Below, in pieces: positions 44,138-50,987 of a DNA stretch of 64,000 nucleotides. Origin of the DNA: an uncultured Collinsella sp. GTDB lineage: Bacteria; Actinomycetota; Coriobacteriia; Coriobacteriales; Coriobacteriaceae. The stretch spans positions 59,049 to 123,048 of the forward strand of contig CABUPH010000007.1 of the NCBI GenBank assembly GCA_902493375.1. The letters run 5' to 3'. Position 1 is the stretch's first letter, and the number at the start of each line of letters is the position of its first letter. The translations under genes and the position numbers were made by a program. The notes beneath the pieces are model-generated. The model was given only the letters and a program-made list of their open reading frames with translations. It did no database searches and had not been told where the DNA came from.

Positions 44138-44174
44138 GGCGTGGCGCCGCGCAACCCAAGTGCAGCGCCACGCC
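44138..44174 (+). promoter_or_regulatory. Hairpin between gpmA and the Nramp gene
   Basis: GGCGTGGCGC (44138-44147) and GCGCCACGCC (44165-44174) pair perfectly with a 17-base loop but no T tract. It may be a partial terminator or an mRNA stabiliser within a gpmA-Nramp transcript. Confidence 0.45.
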
Positions 44175-44195
44175 ACCCCAACGTAGGAACCAGCC

Positions 44196-45452
44196 ATGCT
44201 CAACCATCTCAAACAACACTTTGGCTCGCACCGCACCGACGGTCACGGAGGCCTAGACATTGCACGGCATATCGGCCCCGGGCTTCTCGTGACCGTCGGC
44301 TTTATCGATCCAGGCAACTGGGCCTCCAACATGGCCGCCGGCTCGCAGTTTGGCTACGCGCTGCTGTGGATCGTCACGCTGTCCACGATCATGCTCATCG
44401 TGCTGCAGCACAACGCGGCGCACTTGGGCATCGCCACGGGCGCCTGCCTTGCCGAGGCCACGACCCGCTTTCTCCCCCGCTTCGTTGGGCGCACGGTGCT
44501 CGCCAGTGCCTACCTCGCGACCATCGCCACCGCCATGGCCGAGATCCTGGGCGGCGCGATTGCGCTCCAGATGCTCTTTGGACTGCCCGTGCGTGCCGGC
44601 TGCGTCATCGTGGCAGCAGTATCGATGGCGATGCTCATGACGAGCTCCTACAAGCGTGCCGAGCGCTGGATTATCGCCTTCGTAGGCGTGGTAGGACTCT
44701 CGTTTTTGGCCGAGCTCGCGCTGGTCAAGGTCGACTGGCCGCAAGCCGCCATAAGCTGGATCACGCCCAGTATGCCCACTGGCTCGGCCGCGATTATCGT
44801 TAGTGTCCTGGGTGCGGTCGTTATGCCCCATAACCTCTTTCTACACTCCGAGGTCATCCAATCCATGCACTTCGAAGGCCAAGGCGAGCAAGTTATCGAA
44901 GAACGTCTGCGCTACGAGCTCTTCGACACGTTCTTTTCGATGGCCGTGGGCTGGGCAATCAACTCGGCCATGGTCGTCCTGGCCGCAACGACCTTCTTTG
45001 CGCACGGCATGGTCGTAGACGACCTCGCCGTCGCAGCGGCCACGCTCTCCCCCATCTTGGGCCCGGCAAGCTCGACCATCTTTGCGGTGGCGCTGCTGTT
45101 TGCGGGCATATCGAGTAGTGTGACGGCGGGCATGGCGGCGGGCACCATCACCGCGGGCATGTTCGACGAGGAATACGACATCCACGACCGGCACTCATCG
45201 ATTGGAGTGGCGGTTTGTTTCGTCGGCGCAGTGGCGGCGTGCCTGATCGTCCCGAATCCTTTTGAGGGTCTCATCTGGAGTCAGGCGCTGTTGTCGCTTC
45301 AGTTGCCGATTACGGTCTTTGTGCTCATACGACTCACCAGTTCGCCCCGCGTTATGGGCAAATACGCCAACTCGCGCCCGCTCAACGCGCTGCTCGTAGG
45401 GATCGGCGTCATCGTGACGATTCTCGATGTCGTGTTGTTGACAGGGATGTAA
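44196..45452 (+). CDS. mntH: Nramp-family divalent metal transporter
   Basis: The protein has 418 residues and about eleven membrane segments. The metal site in helix 1 is GFIDPGNWASNMAAG (D-P-G-N) and in helix 6 is GAVVMPHNLFLHS (the family M-P-H-N), so proton-coupled Mn(II) or Fe(II) uptake is likely. A-to-M at the helix 6 site is normal for metal-selective members. It lies 75 bases after gpmA, an enzyme of the cofactor-dependent class that itself does not need Mn. No MntR box was found. The symbol is by family only. Confidence 0.88.
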   Translation: MLNHLKQHFGSHRTDGHGGLDIARHIGPGLLVTVGFIDPGNWASNMAAGSQFGYALLWIVTLSTIMLIVLQHNAAHLGIATGACLAEATTRFLPRFVGRTVLASAYLATIATAMAEILGGAIALQMLFGLPVRAGCVIVAAVSMAMLMTSSYKRAERWIIAFVGVVGLSFLAELALVKVDWPQAAISWITPSMPTGSAAIIVSVLGAVVMPHNLFLHSEVIQSMHFEGQGEQVIEERLRYELFDTFFSMAVGWAINSAMVVLAATTFFAHGMVVDDLAVAAATLSPILGPASSTIFAVALLFAGISSSVTAGMAAGTITAGMFDEEYDIHDRHSSIGVAVCFVGAVAACLIVPNPFEGLIWSQALLSLQLPITVFVLIRLTSSPRVMGKYANSRPLNALLVGIGVIVTILDVVLLTGM

Positions 45453-45478
45453 CGAGGCCGCATGTCCACCCAGTCAAA

Positions 45479-45617
45479 CGTCTCGATCTGTAACATCTAA
45501 ACCCGCTTTTGATGTCTAGATGTTACAGATCGAGATCATTCCGAGGGACAGCTCCGTTTGTCTCAATCTGTAACACGTAGACCCCGTTTTCACTGCTAGA
45601 TGTTACAGATTGAGACA
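45479..45617. repeat. Pair of 59-bp CTGTAACA palindromic repeats, copies 8 and 9
   Basis: Units at 45479-45537 and 45559-45617 are separated by 21 bases, so the start-to-start period is 80, as in the array at 29872. The pair lies 27 bases beyond the Nramp stop in a 308-base gap that otherwise holds only the rubredoxin terminator. Confidence 0.9.
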
Positions 45618-45686
45618 AACGGTCGGCCGGACTCACGACAGACAGGATCAGCTAACAGCAGCCGTGATCCCTTGGGGGCGGAAGAA

Positions 45687-45720
45687 AAGGGCCCCGGCCG
45701 AGAATTCGACCGGGGCCCTT
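45687..45720 (-). terminator. Terminator of the rubredoxin gene
   Basis: AAGGGCCCCGG and CCGGGGCCCTT form an 11-bp stem. On the minus strand it is followed by TTCTTCC after the arm's T pair. It lies 41 bases beyond the rubredoxin stop. Confidence 0.8.
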
Positions 45721-45760
45721 GGACAGAGCTCTGTATGGCTAATCGCCGTGTGTCTACGAG

Positions 45761-45904
45761 TTACTCCTCGACGAGCTCAAACTCATCGGGGCCGACGCCG
45801 CACACCGGGCACACGTAATCCTCGGGCAGCTCGGGCGTGTCGACCTCAACCTCGTAGCCGCAAACGGTGCACACAAACTTATACGTCTTCTTCTCCTCAG
45901 CCAT
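45761..45904 (-). CDS. Rubredoxin-like protein
   Basis: This is a 47-residue protein that starts MAEEKKTYKFVCTVCGYEVE. It has two iron knuckles, CTVCGY and CPVCGVG, the spacing of rubredoxins, and an acidic end EFELVEE. It is slightly shorter than typical (about 52 residues). It carries single electrons, often to superoxide reductase or flavodiiron proteins. The ATG at 45904 has GAGGAG. The flavin reductase gene just upstream on the same strand is a likely electron donor. Confidence 0.9.
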   Translation of the reverse strand: MAEEKKTYKFVCTVCGYEVEVDTPELPEDYVCPVCGVGPDEFELVEE

Positions 45905-45948
45905 GATGTTCTCCTCTCGAACGTGACTGGTGATGTACTTCGTTTATT

Positions 45949-45976
45949 AGTATAGATTCTCAATAATATAATGCAA
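45949..45976 (-). promoter_or_regulatory. Promoter of the rubredoxin gene
   Basis: On the minus strand TTGCAT (45976-45971) and TATACT (45954-45949) are 16 bases apart in a markedly AT-rich stretch. TTATT...AATAA around the -10 is a weak dyad that could bind a Fur/PerR-type regulator, but this is uncertain. Confidence 0.55.
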
Positions 45977-45993
45977 GTATTTTTAGAACATTT

Positions 45994-46497
45994 CTAGCCT
46001 TGATACGACGAAGCCTTGGGCGGCGTCTTGCCCTTCAAGACCTTGTGATAGTAGTCATAGGTCAGCGGGGCCTCGCCGCTCAAGCGCTCGGCATCCTCAA
46101 CCTCGCCGATAAACAGCAGATGCGTGCCCACGTCCACGGTATCAATCAAACGGCAGCCAAACAAGGCCGCCGCGCGCTCGGGCACATAAGGCATGCCCAG
46201 AGCGGTCTCGTGGGTCTCGTACTTGGCAAACTTGTCGTAATCGCTGCTGGTGCGGAAGCCAAAGTTGCCGATATAGAGCATGTCGGCGGTCTGGTCAATC
46301 ACGGTCAGCGCAAAGGCCTTAGCCGATGCGATTACGCCGGACGTGACATTTTCCTTGTTCACGGCAATCGAGATGCGCGGCGGGGCGGATGTCACCTGCA
46401 CTGCTGTGTTGATAACGCAGCCGGCACGCAGCCCGTCCGCCGCGGCGCTCACCACGTACAGGCCACTCGGCATGGTAAAGAACGCAGTTTTGTCCAT
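45994..46497 (-). CDS. Flavin reductase-like (FMN split-barrel) protein
   Basis: The protein has 167 residues and resembles the N-terminal domain of high-molecular-weight rubredoxin (Hrb, NADH:rubredoxin oxidoreductase). The start reads MDKTAFFTMPSGLYVVSA, followed by GCVINTAVQVTSAPPRISIAVNKEN, GVIASAKAFALTV and FGFRTSSDYDKF. It binds FMN and probably passes electrons from NAD(P)H to the rubredoxin encoded 90 bases downstream. The ATG at 46497 has GGGGAG. Confidence 0.85.
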   Translation of the reverse strand: MDKTAFFTMPSGLYVVSAAADGLRAGCVINTAVQVTSAPPRISIAVNKENVTSGVIASAKAFALTVIDQTADMLYIGNFGFRTSSDYDKFAKYETHETALGMPYVPERAAALFGCRLIDTVDVGTHLLFIGEVEDAERLSGEAPLTYDYYHKVLKGKTPPKASSYQG

Positions 46498-46551
46498 AAC
46501 GATCACTCCCCTAGCTCGGGTTGGAACCTCATGGATGTATGTACCCACAAA

Positions 46552-46582
46552 AAAGGCGGCACCCATAACGGACGCCGCCTTT
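46552..46582 (-). terminator. Terminator of smpB
   Basis: On the minus strand AAAGGCGGC and GCCGCCTTT form a stem with the loop GTCCGTTATGGGT, followed by a run of T. The loop motif recurs at 58784 and 63160. Confidence 0.85.
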
Positions 46583-46646
46583 GAGACATATGTGTCAGAA
46601 CAGTAAGAAAGATGAGATGTGTCCCACCAATCCACCTGCTAGAAAC

Positions 46647-47117
46647 CTAGCGATTGCGCTCTTTGAGGGCGCGGTCGATCTCGCGTTGGACATCACGCTT
46701 GGCCATGTCCTCGCGCTTGTCATAGAGCTTCTTGCCGCGACCCAGACCCAGCAGCAGCTTTACGCGGCCGTCGGTATTAAAGTAGAGCTCCAACGGAACC
46801 AGCGCATAACCACGGTTGCGAAGTTTGCCGTCAAGAAAGTCGATCTCTTTGCGGTGCAGCAGCAGACGACGCCGACGGTCGGGATCGCGATTCCACACGC
46901 CACCATGGCTATAAGGGTGGATATGCAGGCCGACGAGCCAGCACTCCCCGCCGCGGATCAGCGCGAAGGTATCGGTTATCTGGCAGGCGCGCTCGCGAAT
47001 CGACTTGACCTCGGTGCCGCTCAGTTCAATGCCACACTCAAATGTCTCATCGATAAAGTACTCGTGATGTGCCGAGCGATTCTTGGAAATGAGCTTGCGC
47101 TCGCGCTTACTGGGCAT
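46647..47117 (-). CDS. smpB: SsrA-binding protein SmpB
   Basis: The 156-residue partner of tmRNA in ribosome rescue. It has KLISKNRSAHHEYFIDE at the start, then GIELSGTEVKSIRE, HIHPYSHGGVWNRDPDRRRRLLLH and a basic C-terminal tail. The ATG at 47117 has AAGGAGG and lies 8 bases inside the upstream TPR-like gene's end, so it is translationally coupled. No tmRNA gene is in the window. Confidence 0.95.
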   Translation of the reverse strand: MPSKRERKLISKNRSAHHEYFIDETFECGIELSGTEVKSIRERACQITDTFALIRGGECWLVGLHIHPYSHGGVWNRDPDRRRRLLLHRKEIDFLDGKLRNRGYALVPLELYFNTDGRVKLLLGLGRGKKLYDKREDMAKRDVQREIDRALKERNR

Positions 47118-48024
47118 CGCCGGCCTCCTTGGCGCCATCGGCGTTTGAGCCCGCAGCCTCGCGCTTTGCCTTGCGCTCGGCATTGAGCTCAGCATCGCTC
47201 TCGCGCACCAGTTTGATAATCGCCGCGCAGGCTTCCTCGCCCACCAAGTCACGAGCACGCACCGTCAGGCGCGTCGCCTCCTGCTTGTCGCCGTCGCTTG
47301 CAGCATCGGTCGCGCACATAATCAGGCAGATGGCAATCTCGGCCGAAGGCGAGGTCGGAACGCCTTGCAGGGCCAGTTCACCCATCACGTGCTCGTCGCT
47401 CTCCTCGGCGGCATCCGGATGGGTAGTATGGATCTTGTTGAGCAGGCGCGTCGTATGCGCATCGTTGGGCGCCAGGCGCAGCGCCAGACGCGCGCAGCCC
47501 ACGGCAGCCGAAATGTTCTCGGTCTCGGGCTCCAAGAAGTACTGTCCCAGATTGGCGTAAGCGCGGGCGGCGCACTTGCCATCGCTTGCACGCTCCAGCA
47601 CCGAAAACGAGAGCGATGCCCATTCCTGCTTGTCTTCGAGTGCGCGGAACAGCTCGGCCAAATCCAAGCGATAGTTGCAGTTCATGGGGTCCCAACGCAC
47701 AGCCTGCATCAGGGCATTGCGAGCGCTCACATAATCCTGCTGGCGAATGTAGGCAAACGCCATGTCAGAGTACAGGCGGTCAAACGGCACCTCGACCTGC
47801 ACGAGCTCGCGCGGATCCTTCTCCACGCGGCGATAGGCCAAGCGCTCAAACTTGCTATCGAAGCTAAAGTATTGGCGCTTCTCCTCCGTCTTGCACTCGG
47901 CGTCGATATACTCCTCGGCGAGCTCCACCAGGCGCTCCAGCAGCGGCGTCGCCGTAGCCAGGTCGCCCTGCGCCAGATAGTTCTCGGCATACGTGATGTC
48001 TTGCAAGCTGATGGGCAGGTCCAT
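47107..48024 (-). CDS. TPR-like helical repeat protein
   Basis: The protein has 305 residues, is all-helical and soluble. Repeats such as YAENYLAQGDLATATPLLER, AYIRQQDYVSARNALMQAV and AARAYANLGQYFLEP follow the TPR pattern. The C-terminus is charged (AERKAKREAAGSN). The specific role is unknown; it overlaps smpB and may be part of the same unit. GAGGAG precedes the ATG at 48024. Confidence 0.7.
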   Translation of the reverse strand: MDLPISLQDITYAENYLAQGDLATATPLLERLVELAEEYIDAECKTEEKRQYFSFDSKFERLAYRRVEKDPRELVQVEVPFDRLYSDMAFAYIRQQDYVSARNALMQAVRWDPMNCNYRLDLAELFRALEDKQEWASLSFSVLERASDGKCAARAYANLGQYFLEPETENISAAVGCARLALRLAPNDAHTTRLLNKIHTTHPDAAEESDEHVMGELALQGVPTSPSAEIAICLIMCATDAASDGDKQEATRLTVRARDLVGEEACAAIIKLVRESDAELNAERKAKREAAGSNADGAKEAGDAQ

Positions 48025-48085
48025 GACAACTCCTCGGTCCAGGCGGCAGACTCAACGCGCCTTAAACATCGGTCAATACACAAAA

Positions 48086-48109
48086 CCCGGGTCTCTTACG
48101 AGGCCCGGG
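48086..48109 (-). terminator. Terminator of the tRNA transcript
   Basis: On the minus strand CCCGGG and CTC pair with GAG and CCCGGG around one mismatch and a GTAA loop, followed by TTTTGTG. It lies just downstream of tRNA-Glu. Confidence 0.7.
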
Positions 48110-48119
48110 CGTTCAATTT

Positions 48120-48196
48120 TGGTAGCCCGTACCAGATTCGAACTGGTGATCTCCGCCTTGAGAGGGCGGCGTCCTAAACCGCTAGACGAACGGGCC
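48120..48196 (-). tRNA. tRNA-Glu (CUC anticodon)
   Basis: A full cloverleaf: acceptor GGCCCGT with ACGGGCT, D-arm containing TCTAGCGGTTTAGGA, anticodon stem CCGCC/GGCGG with loop CTCTCAA (anticodon CTC) and a T-arm with TTCGAATC. The CCA end is encoded (48120-48122). It follows tRNA-Gln by 17 bases. Confidence 0.95.
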
Positions 48197-48213
48197 ATAT
48201 GTAGCAAATGCAA

Positions 48214-48287
48214 TGGCTGGGATGGAGGGAGTCGAACCCCCATTGACGGAACCAGAATCCGCTGTCCTGCCATTAGACGACATCCCA
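48214..48287 (-). tRNA. tRNA-Gln (CUG anticodon)
   Basis: The acceptor TGGGATG pairs with CATCCCA. The anticodon loop is TTCTGGT (anticodon CTG), the T-arm contains TTCGACTC, and the discriminator G and CCA are encoded. It is the first of two tRNAs in one unit. Confidence 0.95.
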
Positions 48288-48466
48288 ATGACTGCATCGC
48301 TGCGCTCGGCTGTGCCTTTGCGCAAGAAAGAAATATACGGGAAGTCCCGCCGTGACGCAAGCCCTAATTTTGACTTTTTTGAAATTCAGTCAAATACGGC
48401 CAACACGTGAAGGACCTGTGAAGCACCAGCGACACCTACGGCGTCAAAGCCCGTAAAACATCCCAC

Positions 48467-48483
48467 ATCTACCGCTGGTAGAT
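48467..48483. promoter_or_regulatory. Small perfect palindrome before an unknown gene
   Basis: ATCTACC-GCT-GGTAGAT, a 7-bp dyad with a 3-base centre, lies about 70 bases before the gene at 48553. It could be an operator. Confidence 0.3.
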
Positions 48484-48552
48484 TACAACAATGCAGCACT
48501 CACGGCTGATGGCACAATCGAACCGTCATCATTGCACGGATATCGAGGCACC

Positions 48553-48963
48553 ATGGACGAAGAGCTTGATTACCTATGGGAGACCCTGGGCCTCGAGATC
48601 ACTGCTGACCTTTGGCCCGAACGGGACAAAATCCATCCCACACTGCGCCCCGCCATCACGGTGATGCAGGCAAAATACCGCCGTGCATCCTTTTTGATCA
48701 TGCGAGTGTCATGGCACGCGGGACTCCCCGACCTTAAGCGAATCCAGGCAAGCCTCGTCGAGCTGTCCGGTATGCCGACCGTCATATCCGAGGCGCACCT
48801 GGAGCAGCGCCAGCGCGAGCGACTGCAACAGCAGCGGATTCCCTTTATCTGTCCCGGCGTTCAGGCATATCTGCCCTTTATGGACGAGGAGTACTGGAGC
48901 GGCAAGCCCAACAAGCACGTAAAGGTCTACGATCCGCACGAATGGGCACAGCTCGAGGATTGA
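48553..48963 (+). CDS. Uncharacterised protein, 136 residues
   Basis: I do not recognise this family. It is soluble, with an acidic N-terminus (MDEELDYLWETLGLEI) and a Gln/Arg-rich helix (HLEQRQRERLQQQRIPF). The C-terminus reads CPGVQAYLPFMDEEYW. The ATG at 48553 follows CGAGGC. Its stop is TGA, which is rare in this window. It stands alone between a tRNA unit and a convergent gene. Confidence 0.6.
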   Translation: MDEELDYLWETLGLEITADLWPERDKIHPTLRPAITVMQAKYRRASFLIMRVSWHAGLPDLKRIQASLVELSGMPTVISEAHLEQRQRERLQQQRIPFICPGVQAYLPFMDEEYWSGKPNKHVKVYDPHEWAQLED

Positions 48964-49035
48964 GCCGAGCGAGCCCGCCGATGGAAAACACATCCCACCC
49001 CGATCACTCAAAACGGGTCGCATTTTCCGGAGCCG

Positions 49036-49395
49036 CTACAGCAACGCCTCGGCCCAAGCCGCTTCCCTAAAGCCAGGAATCGCAAAGTCGTCGCCCACCA
49101 GCAGCGGACGCTTGACCAGCATGCCGTCGGTCGCCAGCAGCTCATAGCATTCCCGATCCGTCATGCCCGCATCCAGACGCGCCTTCAGGCCCAGCTCTCG
49201 ATATTTCATGCCCGACGAATTAAAGAAGCGCCGCACCGGCAGCCCCGAACGAGCAATCCAGGTCGCAAGCTCATCAGCCGTGGGATTGTCCAAAACGATA
49301 TCGCGGTCGATATACTCTACCCCATGTTCGTCCAGCCATGCCTTGGCCTTCTTACAGGTCGAGCACTTGGGATATTCAACAAACAATACCGCCAT
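49036..49395 (-). CDS. Spx/ArsC-family thioredoxin-fold protein
   Basis: The protein has 119 residues. The redox-type motif CSTCKKAKAWLDEH is near residue 11, with the conserved RRFFNSSGMKYRELGL and GMLVKRPLLVG of the ArsC/Spx/YffB group. Catalytic use as an arsenate reductase or a regulatory Spx role cannot be told apart here. Two cysteines lie in C-x-x-C, which favours the Spx/MgsR side. The ATG at 49395 has AAAGGAAA. Confidence 0.82.
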   Translation of the reverse strand: MAVLFVEYPKCSTCKKAKAWLDEHGVEYIDRDIVLDNPTADELATWIARSGLPVRRFFNSSGMKYRELGLKARLDAGMTDRECYELLATDGMLVKRPLLVGDDFAIPGFREAAWAEALL

Positions 49396-49517
49396 GGGAT
49401 TTCCTTTCTTAGAGAAAACAGGTGTATGGAAAACTGCACATCGACGACCGCTCGCGATTGCAGCCGTTATTGTAGTCAATGTCGAAGCATAGGCAGTCGC
49501 GATGTCTCGTCTTAAGG

Positions 49518-50099
49518 CTAGCGCCTCGCATGGGCGCCGATCGGCCGAGTCGCATGGCGCACCAACGCCGCTGCCAGCAATACCAACAGCATGGCGGTGA
49601 TATAGCCCGCAGCATCGAATCCTAAATCGATAACGTCGAAATGCCTGCCGGGAACAAAGATCTTATGTACCTGATCGCCAACGGAGCAGGCGGCGCAAAA
49701 GAGCAATACGGGCACGCAACGGGAGCACACGCTCCACGGACGCCTGGAAAAGCAAGCCACGATCACCGAGGCGAACAATCCGACGAAGAAAAACTCTACG
49801 GTATGGGCAACGCGACGGACGTTTGCGCCCACCCACATGCGAATGGAAGCAAGTCGGCCAGACCGGACATTCGAGGCAGCCGAATCGGTGCCCCCGGTCA
49901 TTCCGTTCTCCGTCTGGGCTTCACCCGTGGCATCGGCGGCCTGAACGCCCGTAGCCTGACCCTCCACCACACGCGCGGTGGACTCGCTCAGCAGCGACGT
50001 CTCCACCGCATTTTGCTCCGTCAGCACCCAGATGCCCGCCAGCGTTGCAGCGAACAGAACGATCGCGGTCCATCCGATTATTTGTTTTACGCGCGCCAA
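49518..50099 (-). CDS. VanZ-like membrane protein
   Basis: The protein has 193 residues. One N-terminal membrane segment (IIGWTAIVLFAATLAGIWVL) precedes a 60-residue Ser/Thr/Ala/Gly linker. Three further segments follow with the VanZ motif HTVEFFFVGLFAS and CSVGDQVHKIFVPGRHFDVIDLGFDAAG. VanZ proteins affect teicoplanin resistance or envelope functions, but this cannot be assigned. The start is TTG at 50099, set by AGGAGG seven bases upstream. Confidence 0.75.
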   Translation of the reverse strand: MARVKQIIGWTAIVLFAATLAGIWVLTEQNAVETSLLSESTARVVEGQATGVQAADATGEAQTENGMTGGTDSAASNVRSGRLASIRMWVGANVRRVAHTVEFFFVGLFASVIVACFSRRPWSVCSRCVPVLLFCAACSVGDQVHKIFVPGRHFDVIDLGFDAAGYITAMLLVLLAAALVRHATRPIGAHARR

Positions 50100-50204
50100 G
50101 GGCCAACCTCCTTTTTTTGAATATCAGCGAGTGTAGCCCCAAATGACATCGTCACCGTATCAAAATTTGAATCGCAACAGGAAGCGACAAAGCGACGCAA
50201 ACCC

Positions 50205-50810
50205 CTACCCCGCCTCGCGCATCCAGCGATCGAACGTCCCCACGCACACGCCCAGGCACTTTGCTGCCTGGCTGCGGGTAATATCGCCTGCCTCATAGCT
50301 ATTGCGCACCAGCTCAAACTGAGGAGGGCACGGCTTGCGAGGTCGACCGAAACGAACCCCTCGCGCCCGCGCCGCCGCAATCCCCTCCGCCTGGCGCCGA
50401 TGGATATTCTCGCGCTCCACCTGCGCCACGTAGCTCAGCAGTTGCAGCACAATATCGGCAATCAGGGTGTTGGTCACATCCGGCGCGCCGCTGGCCCTGG
50501 CGCGCGTGTCAAGCAATGGCATGTCCAACACCACAATGGCAACCCCGAGCTCCTTGGTAATGCGTCGCCATTCCTCAAGAATCTCGGAGTAATTACGGCC
50601 AAGTCGGTCGATAGAAAGCACCACCAGTACGTCCCCGTCTCCCAGGACGTGCAGCAGCTCGCGATAACGCGGTCGATCGAAGTCCTTGCCGCTCGCATGG
50701 TCGGCATAAATATTCGCCGAGCCCACGCCATAGGCGCCCAGCGCATCCAGCTGCCGATTAAGATTCTGATCGCGCGAACTCACCCGCGCATAACCGTACA
50801 CCGTCGCCAT
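50205..50810 (-). CDS. Serine-type site-specific recombinase (resolvase)
   Basis: This 201-residue resolvase/invertase has the catalytic serine (Ser11) in YGYARVSSRDQN. SIDRLGRNYSEILEEW, an E-helix (VAQVERENIHRRQAEGIAAA) and a C-terminal HTH with RSQAAKCLGVCVGTFDRWM follow. It is complete in length. No transposase or obvious res sites are adjacent, so it is an orphan. A GGGACAGG palindrome lies 23 bases upstream. The start at 50810 is preceded by GGGGATGAG. Confidence 0.9.
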   Translation of the reverse strand: MATVYGYARVSSRDQNLNRQLDALGAYGVGSANIYADHASGKDFDRPRYRELLHVLGDGDVLVVLSIDRLGRNYSEILEEWRRITKELGVAIVVLDMPLLDTRARASGAPDVTNTLIADIVLQLLSYVAQVERENIHRRQAEGIAAARARGVRFGRPRKPCPPQFELVRNSYEAGDITRSQAAKCLGVCVGTFDRWMREAG

Positions 50811-50832
50811 CTCATCCCCGCTTTCTTGTAAA

Positions 50833-50865
50833 CCTGCCAAAAAGGGACAGGTTTATTTTGGTAGG
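50833..50865. repeat. TGCCAAAAAGGGACAGG palindrome
   Basis: CCTGCCAAAA and TTTTGGTAGG flank GGGACAGGTTTA with one mismatch between arms. A close copy is at 63021-63049. It lies between the resolvase start and the rnr end. Confidence 0.65.
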
Positions 50866-50930
50866 TTTTACCTCTCCAATAGCAGGCAAGCGGGCGGCCG
50901 AGCAGACGGCAAGATAGCCACGATTCAAAT

Positions 50931-50962
50931 GCGGAGGGCGGTCCCGAAAGGCCGCTCTCCGC
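50931..50962 (-). terminator. Possible terminator of rnr
   Basis: GCGGAGGGCGG and CCGCTCTCCGC form an 11-bp stem with one mismatch, 26 bases beyond the rnr stop. The following T tract (ATTTG) is weak. Confidence 0.4.
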
Positions 50963-50987
50963 CCCCACACCATGAGTCGGAATTTGG

